DNA of 64,000 nucleotides from Polyangium jinanense (GTDB lineage Bacteria > Myxococcota > Polyangia > Polyangiales > Polyangiaceae). Shown here in pieces: positions 30,046 to 39,263 of this stretch. The number at the start of each line of letters is the position of its first letter. Position 1 is the stretch's first letter. The notes beneath the pieces were generated by a model. It made no database searches and had not been told where the DNA came from. It was given only the letters and a program-made list of their open reading frames with translations. The stretch lies in NCBI RefSeq assembly GCF_028435365.1, contig NZ_JAGTJJ010000032.1:1-64000 (forward strand), in the 5' to 3' direction. Position numbers and translations under genes: made by a program.

Positions 30046-32583
30046 ATGCAAACAGCCGACGAATGCCGCGCAGCGCGGCTCGAGGCCCCCCGGAGCGATC
30101 ATGTCGGGCCGGGGCCCGGGAAGACGTGGCCGCACGCCTACGGCCTCTCGATCGCAGTCATGCTCGTCATCGTCCTCGTCCGGTTCTCCCTGGAACCGTG
30201 GTTGGACGGCAATGCTCCCCTCCTCGCCCTGCTCCTGCCCGTAGCCATCGCCGCCGCGTACGGCGGGCTCTGGGCGGGCATCTTCACCACGTGTCTCTGC
30301 GGGTTCCTCGGGCTCGTGCTCTTCCTGAGCCCGCTCGGCAGTCTGCACGTCGATTCGCTCGCGGATCAGGCGCGCCTCGCCCTGTTCGTGATCACGGGGC
30401 TCGGCATCAGCGTGCTCAACGAGCGAGCGCGGCGCGCGCGAGAGGCCGCCGTTTCGCGTGATCTCGAAGCGCGTATTCGAGCCGAGGCCGAGGTTCGTCG
30501 TCGCAATGCGGAGCTCGAACGGAGCATCGCCGAACGCGCGGCCGCGCTGGAAGCGAGCGAGCGCGAGGTCATGGCTTCCCTCCGGGTCGCGCGAAGGGCC
30601 GAGGAGGCGCTGCGGGAGAGCGAGGCCGTCGCGCGCCGCCAGCTCGCCGAGCTCGAAGCGACGTATGCCGCCGCGCCGATCGGGCTCTGCGTGCTCGATC
30701 GGGAGCTCCGCTGGGTACGAATCAACCAGCGGCTCGCCGAGATCAACGGCATTTCCTCCGCCGCGCACATCGGCCGCTCGGTGCGCGAGCTTCTGCCGAA
30801 CATCGCGGACGTGGCCGAGCCGATGCTGCGCCAAATCCTGGAGACGGGCGTGCCACAAAAGGACGTGGAGCTCGTCGGCGAGACGCCCGCCCAGCCCGGC
30901 AAGAAGCGGGTCTGGATGGAGAGCTTTTTCCCGCTGCGGGATGCGAGCGGGACCATCGTCGGCATCAACGTGGTCTGCGAGGAGGTCACCGAGCAAAGGG
31001 AGGCCGCAGCCGCCCTCGCCGAGAGCGCGGATCGGCTGCGCATGGCGCTCGACGGGGCGAAGGCCGGGTGGTGGGAGTACGACGTCGCGAGCGACCTCTA
31101 CACGTGGTCCGACACCCAGTACGAGCTCTACGGGCACGACCTGAAGAACCGCCCGCTCCGCCTCGCCGACTGGCGCAGCCGGGTGCATCCGGCCGACCTG
31201 CCGGAGGCCGACGCCGACATGGCTCGTCGCACGGCGGAGCGGAGGCCAGACTTCACGCACGAGTTCCGCATCCTGCACCCGGAGAAAGGCGAGCGCTGGA
31301 TCCATTCGCTCGGGCGCATCACCTACGACGAGGAAGGCAAGCTGGCCCGGATCGTGGGGATCAGCCGCGACGTGACCGAGGAGAAGAAGGCCGCCATCGA
31401 GCGTCTGTTCCTGCTGGAGAGCGAGCGCGCAGCGCGAGCCGAGGCCGAGCGGGCGAGCCGCATGAAGGACGAGTTCCTCGCGACGCTGTCGCACGAGCTG
31501 CGCACACCGCTGAACGCGATCCTCGGCTGGGCGCAGCTCGTGCAACGGCCCGGGATCCGGCCGGAGCAGCTCGCCAAGGGGCTCGCCGTGATCGAGCGGA
31601 ACACGCACCTCCAGGCGCAGCTCATCAACGATCTGCTCGACGTGAGCCGCATCGTCGCAGGCAAGATCCACGTGGAGCTCGAGCCAACGCAGCTCTCGCC
31701 CGTGGTGGAAGCCGCCATCGAGGCCTGTCGCGCCTCCGCGGAAGCCAAGGGCGTCGCACTGCGCGGGCCCCCGGATCCAGCGCGCGTCGCGGTGCGCGGC
31801 GACCCGGCGCGCCTGCAGCAGATCGTGTGGAACCTGGTCTCGAACGCAATCAAGTTCACGCCGAAGGGCGGGCGCGTCGAGGTCAACCTGAAGCAAGAGG
31901 GCGAGGGCGCAGTGATCACCGTGCGGGACACGGGTCAGGGCATCGCGCCCGAGTTCCTTCCGTTTCTGTTCGAACGATTCCGCCAGGCCGACTCCTCGAT
32001 GGCGCGGCGGCACGGCGGTCTCGGCCTGGGGCTTTCCATCGTGAAGCGTCTCGTCGAGCTGCACGGGGGCGTGGTGTGCGCCGAGAGCGAGGGCCACGGC
32101 AAAGGCGCAACGTTCAAGGTCGAGCTGCCCTGCGAGGCCAGCGAGCGCAGCCGTCCCCCCTCGCGGCTGCCCCCAAGCGTGCGCGCAAACGATCCGCGAA
32201 ACCTGCAAGGCGTGGCGGTGCTCGTGGTCGACGACGAGGCCGATTCACGGGAGCTCGTGAAGCGCGTGCTGGAGGAGCACGAGGCAGTCGTGTGCACAGC
32301 CTCCTCGGCCGCGGAGGCGCTCGACGTGTCGGCATCGCAGACGATCGATCTCATCGTGAGCGACATCGGCATGCCAGACATGGATGGATACGCGCTCCTG
32401 CGGGAGCTCCGGGCGCGCCGGAACGGGCACGGAAAGGAGGTCGTCGCCGTCGCAGTGACCGCATTCGCGCGGCCAGAGGACCGAGAACGCGCACTCGCCG
32501 CAGGCTACCGCGCGCACCTCGCGAAGCCGTTCGAGCCCTCCGAGCTGGTGTCGTTGCTCGCAGGGCTGCGCGAGGCGAGTTAG
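30046..32583 (+). CDS. Membrane hybrid histidine kinase (DUF4118, PAS-PAS, HisKA, HATPase, REC)
   Basis: An 845-residue hybrid sensor kinase. A KdpD-like DUF4118 membrane region with about four helices (WPHAYGLSIAVMLVIVLVRF to residue about 120) is followed by a coiled coil and two PAS domains (about 205-325 and 330-455; the second holds the PAC-like FRILHPEKGERWIHSLG). The phosphorylated His483 lies in ATLSHELRTPLNAI. ATP-site boxes are NLVSNAIKFTPKGG, DTGQGI and HGGLGLGLSIVKRL. The C-terminal receiver has Asp773 in VSDIGMPDMDGY and a KPFEP end. The start is taken at ATG 30046 (GAGGG upstream); TTG 29995 is less likely. No response regulator gene is adjacent. Confidence 0.92.
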   Translation: MQTADECRAARLEAPRSDHVGPGPGKTWPHAYGLSIAVMLVIVLVRFSLEPWLDGNAPLLALLLPVAIAAAYGGLWAGIFTTCLCGFLGLVLFLSPLGSLHVDSLADQARLALFVITGLGISVLNERARRAREAAVSRDLEARIRAEAEVRRRNAELERSIAERAAALEASEREVMASLRVARRAEEALRESEAVARRQLAELEATYAAAPIGLCVLDRELRWVRINQRLAEINGISSAAHIGRSVRELLPNIADVAEPMLRQILETGVPQKDVELVGETPAQPGKKRVWMESFFPLRDASGTIVGINVVCEEVTEQREAAAALAESADRLRMALDGAKAGWWEYDVASDLYTWSDTQYELYGHDLKNRPLRLADWRSRVHPADLPEADADMARRTAERRPDFTHEFRILHPEKGERWIHSLGRITYDEEGKLARIVGISRDVTEEKKAAIERLFLLESERAARAEAERASRMKDEFLATLSHELRTPLNAILGWAQLVQRPGIRPEQLAKGLAVIERNTHLQAQLINDLLDVSRIVAGKIHVELEPTQLSPVVEAAIEACRASAEAKGVALRGPPDPARVAVRGDPARLQQIVWNLVSNAIKFTPKGGRVEVNLKQEGEGAVITVRDTGQGIAPEFLPFLFERFRQADSSMARRHGGLGLGLSIVKRLVELHGGVVCAESEGHGKGATFKVELPCEASERSRPPSRLPPSVRANDPRNLQGVAVLVVDDEADSRELVKRVLEEHEAVVCTASSAAEALDVSASQTIDLIVSDIGMPDMDGYALLRELRARRNGHGKEVVAVAVTAFARPEDRERALAAGYRAHLAKPFEPSELVSLLAGLREAS

Positions 32584-32602
32584 GGGTTTTCACGGCGTTG
32601 CG

Positions 32603-32703
32603 CCGGGGTTTCACCCCGGGCCCGACCAGGGGTTGTCCACCCCTGGACCCGGACCAGCGCAAGCGCTGGACCGGTGGTGGATCGACCGCGATGCGGTCGA
32701 TCC
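32603..32703 (+). repeat. Composite hairpin repeat, copy D (single arm, diverged)
   Basis: One arm only, between convergent genes ending at 32583 and 32717. The four stems keep their order but differ in sequence: CCGGGGT/ACCCCGG (32603-32619), CCAGGGGT/ACCCCTGG (32626-32646), CCAGCGC/GCGCTGG and GGATCGACCGC/GCGGTCGATCC with loop gat (32679-32703). Both sides of each stem change together relative to copies A-C. Confidence 0.85.
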
Positions 32704-32716
32704 AAGGGGCATCGGT

Positions 32717-33676
32717 TCAGCGGCGCGTTTCGCTCGCGCGCCGCGCGCGATCGAGCGCGACCGCGGTCACGACGATCCCGCCCGTCACGATGTCCTGCAC
32801 CCAGTTGTCGATGCCAAGGTAGGTCGATCCCGTGCGGATCACGGTCATCAGGAGGGCGCCAAAGAGCGCGCCCGCAACCGAGCCTTCACCACCCGCGAGG
32901 GAGCCGCCGCCAATCACCACAGCCGCGATCACCTCGAGCTCGAGGCCAATCGAGTCCGTTGGATCCCCAACCGTCAACGTCGAGAACTCCATCACACCCG
33001 CGAGCCCGGCGAAGAGGCCCGCAAGGCCGTAGACGAGCCATTTCACGCGCTCCACGCGCACGCCGCAGAGCCGCGCCGTGGCCTCGTTCGAGCCGATGGC
33101 CACGATGTGCCGGCCGCCTTTGGTGTACACAAGCATCGCGGCCACGAGCGCGGAGGTGGCCAGCATGATCCACACGCCCGGCGGAAACAGGGCCCAGCCG
33201 TAGCCAGGCGGGAGCGGGGCGACGAGGGCCTCGATGCCCGAGGAAGGCGCGTCGATCTTCTGCTCGTCCGCGAGCCCCTTCGCGAGGCCGCGAAGCGCCC
33301 GCATCGTGCCGAGCGTCACGATGAACGGCGTGATCCGCAACGTCGTGACAAGCGCGCCGTTCAAGAGCCCCGCAACGAGCCCGCTCGCCATGGCCGCCAC
33401 GGCAGCGAGGATCGCGGGCGCGCCCTCTTTCAGGCAGAGCGCGCAGACGACCGTGGAGAGCGCGACGTTCGAGCCGACCGAGAGATCGATCCCGCCGAGC
33501 AGGATCACGAGCGTCATGCCACTCGCCGCGATCCCGACGACCACAGTCTGGCCAGCCATCGTCGTGAGGTTCTCCGCCCGCGTGAACGAGCCACCCGCGA
33601 CGATCGCGAAGATCACGTAAACGACGACGACGGCCACGAGCGGGCCGAGGAACGGGTACTTACGCAAGTACTTCAT
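32717..33676 (-). CDS. Sugar ABC transporter permease (RbsC/CUT2 family)
   Basis: A 319-residue inner-membrane permease with about eight to ten helices. Family blocks are visible: IDLSVGSNVALSTVVCAL, TPFIVTLGTMRALRGLAKG, HIVAIGSNEATARLCGVRV and GLELEVIAAVVIGGGSLAGGEGSV. It should form the channel of a CUT2-type importer with the ATPase and binding protein encoded upstream on the same strand. Its ATG overlaps the stop of the ATPase gene (ATGA at 33673-33676), so translation is coupled. The sugar is not evident from this subunit. Confidence 0.93.
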   Translation of the reverse strand: MKYLRKYPFLGPLVAVVVVYVIFAIVAGGSFTRAENLTTMAGQTVVVGIAASGMTLVILLGGIDLSVGSNVALSTVVCALCLKEGAPAILAAVAAMASGLVAGLLNGALVTTLRITPFIVTLGTMRALRGLAKGLADEQKIDAPSSGIEALVAPLPPGYGWALFPPGVWIMLATSALVAAMLVYTKGGRHIVAIGSNEATARLCGVRVERVKWLVYGLAGLFAGLAGVMEFSTLTVGDPTDSIGLELEVIAAVVIGGGSLAGGEGSVAGALFGALLMTVIRTGSTYLGIDNWVQDIVTGGIVVTAVALDRARRASETRR

Positions 33677-35175
33677 GAGGCCCCTGCCTGCTCCAGCATC
33701 ACCGCGCGGACATCGAGCTCACCCACCGGCCGCGCCGGGCCGAGCTCGCCCTTGTGCATGACCGCGATGCGATCCGCGATCCCCACGAGCTCCTCGGCCG
33801 AGCTCGACACCACGAGCACGGCCTTGTTCGATTCACACGCGAGCCGGTCGATGAGCGCGTAGATCGCGGCGCGGGCGCCCACGTCCACGCCGCGCGTGGG
33901 CTCGTCGAGCAGGAGCACGTCGACGTCGTGGTATAGCAGCCGCGCGAGCGCGACCTTCTGCTGGTTGCCGCCCGAGAGCGACGAGGTGGGCGCGTCGGGG
34001 CCCGCGCAGACGATGCCGAGCTTCTCGATGAACCGCGCGGCCGCCGCGCGCATGCGAGAAGGCGCGACGAACCCGAGCGGTCCCAGGCCGACGAGCCGCG
34101 AAAGCGTGACGTTGTCCGCGATCGAAAGCCCAAGCGCGAGGCCCTCGCCGCCACGATCCTCGCTGAGCAAGCCCACGCCCTGCGCGAGCCGGGCCGCTGG
34201 CGAGGCCGGGCCGACGTACGCGCCCACGCGGACCTCGCCGCGGCGCACGCGTTCGAGGCCAAAGATCGCGCGGAGAAGCTCGGTGCGGCCCGAGCCGACG
34301 AGGCCGGCGATGCCGAGCACCTCGCCACGGCGAAGCTCGAAGCTCGCGCGCACGGGCAAACCCGCGCCCGCGAGATCACGCGCCCCGAGGACGACGTCGC
34401 CGGGGACACGCGGCGATCGGGGGTAGAGATCCTCGATGGATCGACCGGCCATCATGGTGACGATGTCCGCAGGCGTGGCCTCCGCGACGCGCCCAGTCCC
34501 GGCCGTGCGGCCGTCACGGATGACCGTGAAGCAATCGGCGATGCGGCGGATCTCGTCGAGGTGGTGCGAGATGTACACGATGGCGAGGCCGGCCTCGCGC
34601 AGGCGCGCGACGACGGAGAAGAGGGCCTCGACATCGTCGGCGCCGAGGCTCGACGTAGGCTCGTCGAGCAGGAGCAAGCGGCAACGCGGCTCGGTGATGG
34701 CGCGCGCGATCTCCACGAGCTGCCGCTCTCCGGGGCCGAGGTCCCGCACGAGCGCGTCGGGCCGCAAGCGATGTTTCTTCGCGCCCGAAGGATCGATCGC
34801 GAGGAGCGCGCGCGCCGCGACCCCCCGCGCTTCCTCGCGCTTGAGGACGCCGAGCCGCGTGGGCTCGCCGCCGAGCAGGACGTTTTCCTCCACGGTCATG
34901 TGCGGGCAGAGCGCGCGCTCCTGGCTGACGAGGCGCACGCCTGCCGCGCGGGCGGCGGCGGGGTCTCTCGGCGCGTAAGGCGCGCCGTCGAGCGTGAGCG
35001 TCCCGCCGTCCGGCTTGACCGCGCCGGCCAGGATCTTCACGAGGGTGCTCTTGCCCGCGCCGTTCTCGCCGAGCAGCGCGTGCACCTCGCCCGCGCGGAC
35101 CTCGAGATCGACCCCGGCGAGCGCGATCGTCGCGCCGTAGGCCTTCGCCACGCCGCGCGCGACGAGACCGCTCAC
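33673..35175 (-). CDS. Sugar ABC transporter ATPase, two-domain (RbsA/CUT2 family)
   Basis: A 500-residue double ATPase. The first domain has Walker A GENGAGKST, signature LGPGERQLVEIAR (LSGGQ replaced by LGPGE) and Walker B LLLLDEPTSSLG. The second has the degenerate Walker A GLVGSGRTEL usual for this family, an intact signature LSGGNQQKVALAR and Walker B VLLLDEPTRGVDVGA. The start is GTG 35175, overlapping the stop of the binding-protein gene (GTGA). Gene order is binding protein, ATPase, permease. Confidence 0.94.
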   Translation of the reverse strand: MSGLVARGVAKAYGATIALAGVDLEVRAGEVHALLGENGAGKSTLVKILAGAVKPDGGTLTLDGAPYAPRDPAAARAAGVRLVSQERALCPHMTVEENVLLGGEPTRLGVLKREEARGVAARALLAIDPSGAKKHRLRPDALVRDLGPGERQLVEIARAITEPRCRLLLLDEPTSSLGADDVEALFSVVARLREAGLAIVYISHHLDEIRRIADCFTVIRDGRTAGTGRVAEATPADIVTMMAGRSIEDLYPRSPRVPGDVVLGARDLAGAGLPVRASFELRRGEVLGIAGLVGSGRTELLRAIFGLERVRRGEVRVGAYVGPASPAARLAQGVGLLSEDRGGEGLALGLSIADNVTLSRLVGLGPLGFVAPSRMRAAAARFIEKLGIVCAGPDAPTSSLSGGNQQKVALARLLYHDVDVLLLDEPTRGVDVGARAAIYALIDRLACESNKAVLVVSSSAEELVGIADRIAVMHKGELGPARPVGELDVRAVMLEQAGAS

Positions 35176-36158
35176 TTGCCGAGCCACGGCGTGAGGTCGG
35201 GCGCGACGATCGCCTTCGTCTCCGGTTTGTCGAGACTCGCCTTGTCGACGACCACGGCGCCCGTGTCGATGCGCGGCGGCACGGCCTTGCCCGCGAGGAC
35301 CTCGGCCATCGTGCGCACCGCCTCGTAGCCGATCTTGAAGGGATCCTGCACGACGAGCGCGTCCACGTGCCCGTCCCGGAGCGCGCTCACGAGCTTCTCC
35401 GACGCGTCGAACCCGACGAACTTGATCTTGCCGGCGAGACCCGCCTTCCGGAGCGCGAGCAGCATCCCGAACGTGGTCGATTCGTTGGGGCAGAAAACAC
35501 CGTCCACGCCGCCGCTGCCGGCGTTCTGCGCGGCGAGCAGGCTCTCGGCCTTCTCGAAGGCGCTCTCCGTGGTGGCGCCGCCGTACTGGTTGTCGCTCAC
35601 GACCTTGATGTCCGGGATCTTCCGGATGGCCTCGAGAAAGCCCTCCTCGCGTTTCTGCGTGCTCGCCGAGCCCTCCTGGTAACGGAGCACCGCGATCTTG
35701 CCCTTCTGCCCGAGCAGCGCGGCAAGCTTCTCGCCGGCGAGCCGGCCGGCCGCGAGGTTGTCGGTCGCGACGAAGCTCTTGTGGGCGCTCCCCGCGAGAT
35801 CCGAGTCGAAGATCACGACGGGGATGTTCGCCGCCACCGCTCCCGCGACGGGTTTTTCGAGCGCCTTGTCGTTGAGCGGCGCGAGCACGATGCCGCTTAC
35901 GCCCTGGGCGACGAAGCTCTGCACGACATCGATCTGTCCCTTGAGATCGTCCTCCGCGAGCGGGCCCTTCCACACGATCTCCACGCCGATCTCGCGCGAG
36001 GCTTTGACGGCGCCCGCGTGCACGGCCTTCCAGAACTCGTGCGTCGTGCCCTTGGGGATGACGGCGATCTTCTTCGCGCCGCCCTCCTTGCGGTTGCACG
36101 AGAGCAGAAGCAGCGTCGCGACGAGCACGAGGGCGAAACGAAGGGTCCGGCCAAACAT
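35172..36158 (-). CDS. Sugar-binding lipoprotein of the CUT2 ABC transporter (RbsB-like)
   Basis: A 328-residue periplasmic-binding-protein family 4 member with lipoprotein signal MFGRTLRFALVLVATLLLLSC. It begins its fold with KKIAVIPKGTTHEFWKAVHAGAV, and contains VSGIVLAPLNDKALEKPV and a hinge strand IPVVIFDSDLAG, typical of ribose/galactose-type binders. Being lipid-anchored is common for such proteins in this phylum. It is the first gene of the transporter operon. It is divergent from the ribulokinase-like gene with only 24 bases between the start codons, which links the two functionally. Confidence 0.92.
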   Translation of the reverse strand: MFGRTLRFALVLVATLLLLSCNRKEGGAKKIAVIPKGTTHEFWKAVHAGAVKASREIGVEIVWKGPLAEDDLKGQIDVVQSFVAQGVSGIVLAPLNDKALEKPVAGAVAANIPVVIFDSDLAGSAHKSFVATDNLAAGRLAGEKLAALLGQKGKIAVLRYQEGSASTQKREEGFLEAIRKIPDIKVVSDNQYGGATTESAFEKAESLLAAQNAGSGGVDGVFCPNESTTFGMLLALRKAGLAGKIKFVGFDASEKLVSALRDGHVDALVVQDPFKIGYEAVRTMAEVLAGKAVPPRIDTGAVVVDKASLDKPETKAIVAPDLTPWLGK

Positions 36159-36168
36159 GGGCGCGGAG

Positions 36169-36174
36169 TATAAT
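36169..36174 (+). promoter_or_regulatory. TATAAT -10 element in a 24-bp divergent spacer
   Basis: A perfect TATAAT lies nine bases before the kinase start codon, in otherwise GC-rich DNA. Transcription from it would begin within a few bases of the ATG, giving a nearly leaderless message. No TTGACA-like -35 was seen, so it is a candidate only. Confidence 0.5.
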
Positions 36175-36182
36175 CGGCCAGG

Positions 36183-37847
36183 ATGCAAGACCGTCACTAT
36201 CTCGGGATCGACGTGGGCACAGGCAGCGTACGCGCCGCCCTCTTCGACGGCCAAGGACGCAAGCTCGGGATCGGCGTGCGTCCGATCGCGCTCCACCGCC
36301 CCGCGCCGGACTTCGTCGAGCAGTCGTCCGACGAGATCTGGACGGCCGCATGCGAGGCCACGCGCGTGGCCCTCCGCGAGGCGGGCGATCGTCCCGAGCT
36401 CGTGGTGGGCGTGGGGTTCGACGCGACGTGTTCGCTCGTGCTGCTCGACGGCGAAGATCGCCCCGTGACCGTCAGCCCCACGGGCGACGATCGCTGGAAC
36501 GTGATCGTGTGGATGGATCACCGCGCGATCGAGCAGGCGGCGCGCATCAACGCGGGCGGTCACGAGGTCCTGCGGTACGTGGGCGGCGTGATCTCGCCGG
36601 AGATGCAGACGCCGAAGCTCGTCTGGCTCAAGGCGCACCTCGCCGCGAGCTACCGGCGCGCGGCGCGCTTCCTGGATCTGCCGGATTTCCTGGCCTATCG
36701 CGCGACGGGCAACGACGTGCGGTCGCTCTGCACGACGGTCTGCAAGTGGACGTACCTCGGGCACGAGCCCGGCGCGGACGGGAGCATCGGGCGCTGGGAC
36801 GACGCGTATTTCCGCTCGATCGGCCTCGGCGATCTCGTCGACGAGGGGTATGGACGCATCGGAACACGCGTGCGTCCGATGGGCGAGCGCGCCGGCGGTT
36901 TGACCGAGCGCGCCGCGGCCGAGCTGGGCCTCCGCGCCGGGACGGCCGTGGCGGTGCCGATCATCGACGCGCACGCCGGCGGTCTCGGTTTGCTTGGGAT
37001 CCCAACGAATGGAGTTGCGCCGGACGAGGCCGCGATGGAGGAGCGGCTCGCGCTCATCGGCGGGACGTCGACGTGCCACATGGCCTCGTCCCGCGAAGCG
37101 CGCTTCGTGCCGGGCGTGTGGGGACCGTACAACTCGGCGATGATCCCGGGCCTCTGGCTCACGGAGGGCGGGCAAAGCGCGACCGGCGCGCTGATCGATC
37201 ACGTCGTGCATTCGCACGCGCGGGGGCCCGAGCTCGCCGAGGAAGCGCGTCGGCGCGGGACGACGGTGTACGCGCTCTTGAACGAGCGGCTCGATGCGCT
37301 CGCCGCGAAACACGCCTTCCCTGCGGAGATCACGCGGGACGTGCACGTGCTGCCGGATCACCACGGAAACCGGTCGCCGCGGGCCGATCCGACGCTCAAG
37401 GGCATGGTGAGCGGGCTCGGGCTCGCGGACGACGTGGATGCGCTTTCGGTCCTGTACCTCGCGACGATCCAGGCGCTCGCGCACGGGACGCGGCACATCC
37501 TCGCGGCGATGAACCACGCGGGGTATCGGATCGAGGCGCTCTACGCGACGGGCGGGGACACGAAAAACCCGATCTTCGTACGGGAACACGCGGACGTGAC
37601 GGGCTGCCGCGTGATCCTCCCCCGCGAGCCCGAGGCGGTCCTGCTCGGCGCGGCGATCCTCGGCGCCGTGGCCTCGGGCGATCAGCCGACGGTGCTCGCG
37701 GCGATGGGCGCGATGAGCGAGGCCGGCGCGGTCGTCGCACCCACGGGCGGCGAGGTCGCGCGCTTCCACGACCGGAAGCACCAGGTGTTCCTGCGCATGT
37801 ACGAAGATCAGATGGCGTACCGCGCCCTCATGCGCGAAGAAGCGTGA
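36183..37847 (+). CDS. FGGY-family pentulose kinase, D-ribulokinase type
   Basis: A 554-residue sugar kinase. The N-terminal phosphate loop is YLGIDVGTGSVRAALFD. The segment GVGFDATCSLVLLD carries the TCSLV signature known from eukaryotic and bacterial D-ribulokinases of the FGGY/YDR109C group. Further ATP-site blocks are LALIGGTSTCHMASS and ALYATGGDTKNPIFVREHADV. It should phosphorylate D-ribulose or a related pentulose in the cytoplasm. It is divergent from the CUT2 transporter genes, suggesting uptake and phosphorylation of a pentose or pentitol product. The CoA-transferase gene follows 19 bases later. Confidence 0.9.
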   Translation: MQDRHYLGIDVGTGSVRAALFDGQGRKLGIGVRPIALHRPAPDFVEQSSDEIWTAACEATRVALREAGDRPELVVGVGFDATCSLVLLDGEDRPVTVSPTGDDRWNVIVWMDHRAIEQAARINAGGHEVLRYVGGVISPEMQTPKLVWLKAHLAASYRRAARFLDLPDFLAYRATGNDVRSLCTTVCKWTYLGHEPGADGSIGRWDDAYFRSIGLGDLVDEGYGRIGTRVRPMGERAGGLTERAAAELGLRAGTAVAVPIIDAHAGGLGLLGIPTNGVAPDEAAMEERLALIGGTSTCHMASSREARFVPGVWGPYNSAMIPGLWLTEGGQSATGALIDHVVHSHARGPELAEEARRRGTTVYALLNERLDALAAKHAFPAEITRDVHVLPDHHGNRSPRADPTLKGMVSGLGLADDVDALSVLYLATIQALAHGTRHILAAMNHAGYRIEALYATGGDTKNPIFVREHADVTGCRVILPREPEAVLLGAAILGAVASGDQPTVLAAMGAMSEAGAVVAPTGGEVARFHDRKHQVFLRMYEDQMAYRALMREEA

Positions 37848-37866
37848 CGAGAGGACAGGGAACCGG

Positions 37867-39168
37867 ATGAATTGGCGCGAGCGTTTCGCGGACAAGATCA
37901 CGACAGCCGAAGGCGCGATACGGGCGATCCCCAAGGGACGCCGCATCCTCATCGGCTCGGGCGCGGCGGAGCCGGCGCGGCTCGTCGAGGCGATGACCGA
38001 GAAAGGGACGCACCTCGAAGGCAACGAGATCGTCCATCTGCTCACGCTCGGCCCCGCACCGTACGTGAAGCCGGGGCTCGAAAAACGCTTCCGTCACACG
38101 GCGTTTTTCATCGGCGCGAACGTGCGCGACGCGGTGGCCGAGGGGCGCGCCGACTTCATGCCCGTCTTCTTGTCGGAGATCCCGCAGCTCATCTGCTCGG
38201 GCCGCGTGAAGATCGACGTGGCGCTCGTGCAGGTCTCGCCGCCGGACGAGCACGGCTACGTGAGCCTCGGCGTGTCGGTGGACATCGTGCGCGCCGCGAT
38301 CGACACGGCCGATCTCGTGCTCGCCGAGGTGAACCCGCGCATGCCGCGGACCCATGGCGACTCGTTTCTGCACGTGGATCGGATCGCGCACCTCGTGCCC
38401 GTCGACGACGAGCTCCCGGAGCGCGAAGCCGAGCCGCTCGACGACGTCGACCGGGCGATCGGCCGCCACGTGGCGAGCCTGGTGCCGGACGGCGCGACGC
38501 TGCAGATGGGCATCGGCAAGATCCCGGACGCGGCGCTCGCCGCGCTCGAAGGCCACCACGATCTCGGCATCCACACGGAGATGTTTTCCGACGGCGTGAT
38601 GCACCTCGTCCAAAAAGGCGTGATCACCTGCCGCAAGAAGACGCTCTTGCCGGGGAAGATCGTGACCTCGTTCGTGATGGGAAGCCGCGCGCTCTACCGC
38701 TGGGTGCACGACAACCCCTTCCTCGAGATGCGCTCGTCCAGCTTCACGAACGACCCGTTCACGATCGCGCGGAACGACCAGATGATCGCGATCAACGCGG
38801 CGCTGGCGATCGATCTGACGGGCCAGGTCGCGGCCGACACGCTCGCCGGGCGTTTCTTCTCGGGCATCGGCGGCCAGGTGGATTTCATCCGCGGCGCGGC
38901 GCGGAGCCGCGGGGGCAAGCCGATCATCGCGATGCGCTCGACGGCGAAAAAAGGCACGGTCAGCCGCATCGCGGCGACACTCGAGGCCGGCGCGGGCATC
39001 GTGACGAGCCGTGGCGACGTCCATTACGTGGTGACCGAGCACGGTATTGCCGATCTTTGGGGCAAAAACATTCGCCAGCGCGCGCTCGCGCTCATCGACA
39101 TCGCGCACCCCGATCACCGCGCGGATCTGCTCGCGGCCGCGAAGCAGCGTCGCTACATTTTCGCCTGA
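37867..39168 (+). CDS. Acetyl-CoA hydrolase/acyl-CoA transferase family protein
   Basis: A 433-residue class I CoA-transferase related to 4-hydroxybutyrate CoA-transferases and acetyl-CoA hydrolases. The catalytic glutamate is probably Glu238 in GIHTEMFSDGV. Other family blocks are LQMGIGKIPDAAL, FSGIGGQVDFIRGAARSRGG and VVTEHGIADLWGKNIRQRA. AGGGAA precedes the ATG. It is 19 bases from the pentulose kinase gene and probably cotranscribed with it, although no common pathway is obvious. Substrate cannot be told from sequence. Confidence 0.9.
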   Translation: MNWRERFADKITTAEGAIRAIPKGRRILIGSGAAEPARLVEAMTEKGTHLEGNEIVHLLTLGPAPYVKPGLEKRFRHTAFFIGANVRDAVAEGRADFMPVFLSEIPQLICSGRVKIDVALVQVSPPDEHGYVSLGVSVDIVRAAIDTADLVLAEVNPRMPRTHGDSFLHVDRIAHLVPVDDELPEREAEPLDDVDRAIGRHVASLVPDGATLQMGIGKIPDAALAALEGHHDLGIHTEMFSDGVMHLVQKGVITCRKKTLLPGKIVTSFVMGSRALYRWVHDNPFLEMRSSSFTNDPFTIARNDQMIAINAALAIDLTGQVAADTLAGRFFSGIGGQVDFIRGAARSRGGKPIIAMRSTAKKGTVSRIAATLEAGAGIVTSRGDVHYVVTEHGIADLWGKNIRQRALALIDIAHPDHRADLLAAAKQRRYIFA

Positions 39169-39263
39169 TTTCCCCTGCCGGAAGCTGCGCCGAACCCTGG
39201 AATTTGGCCCTCCCGGGGCGATACGTCTAGGCTCGGCGCACTTCCTGCTCGGCAGGGGATCAC

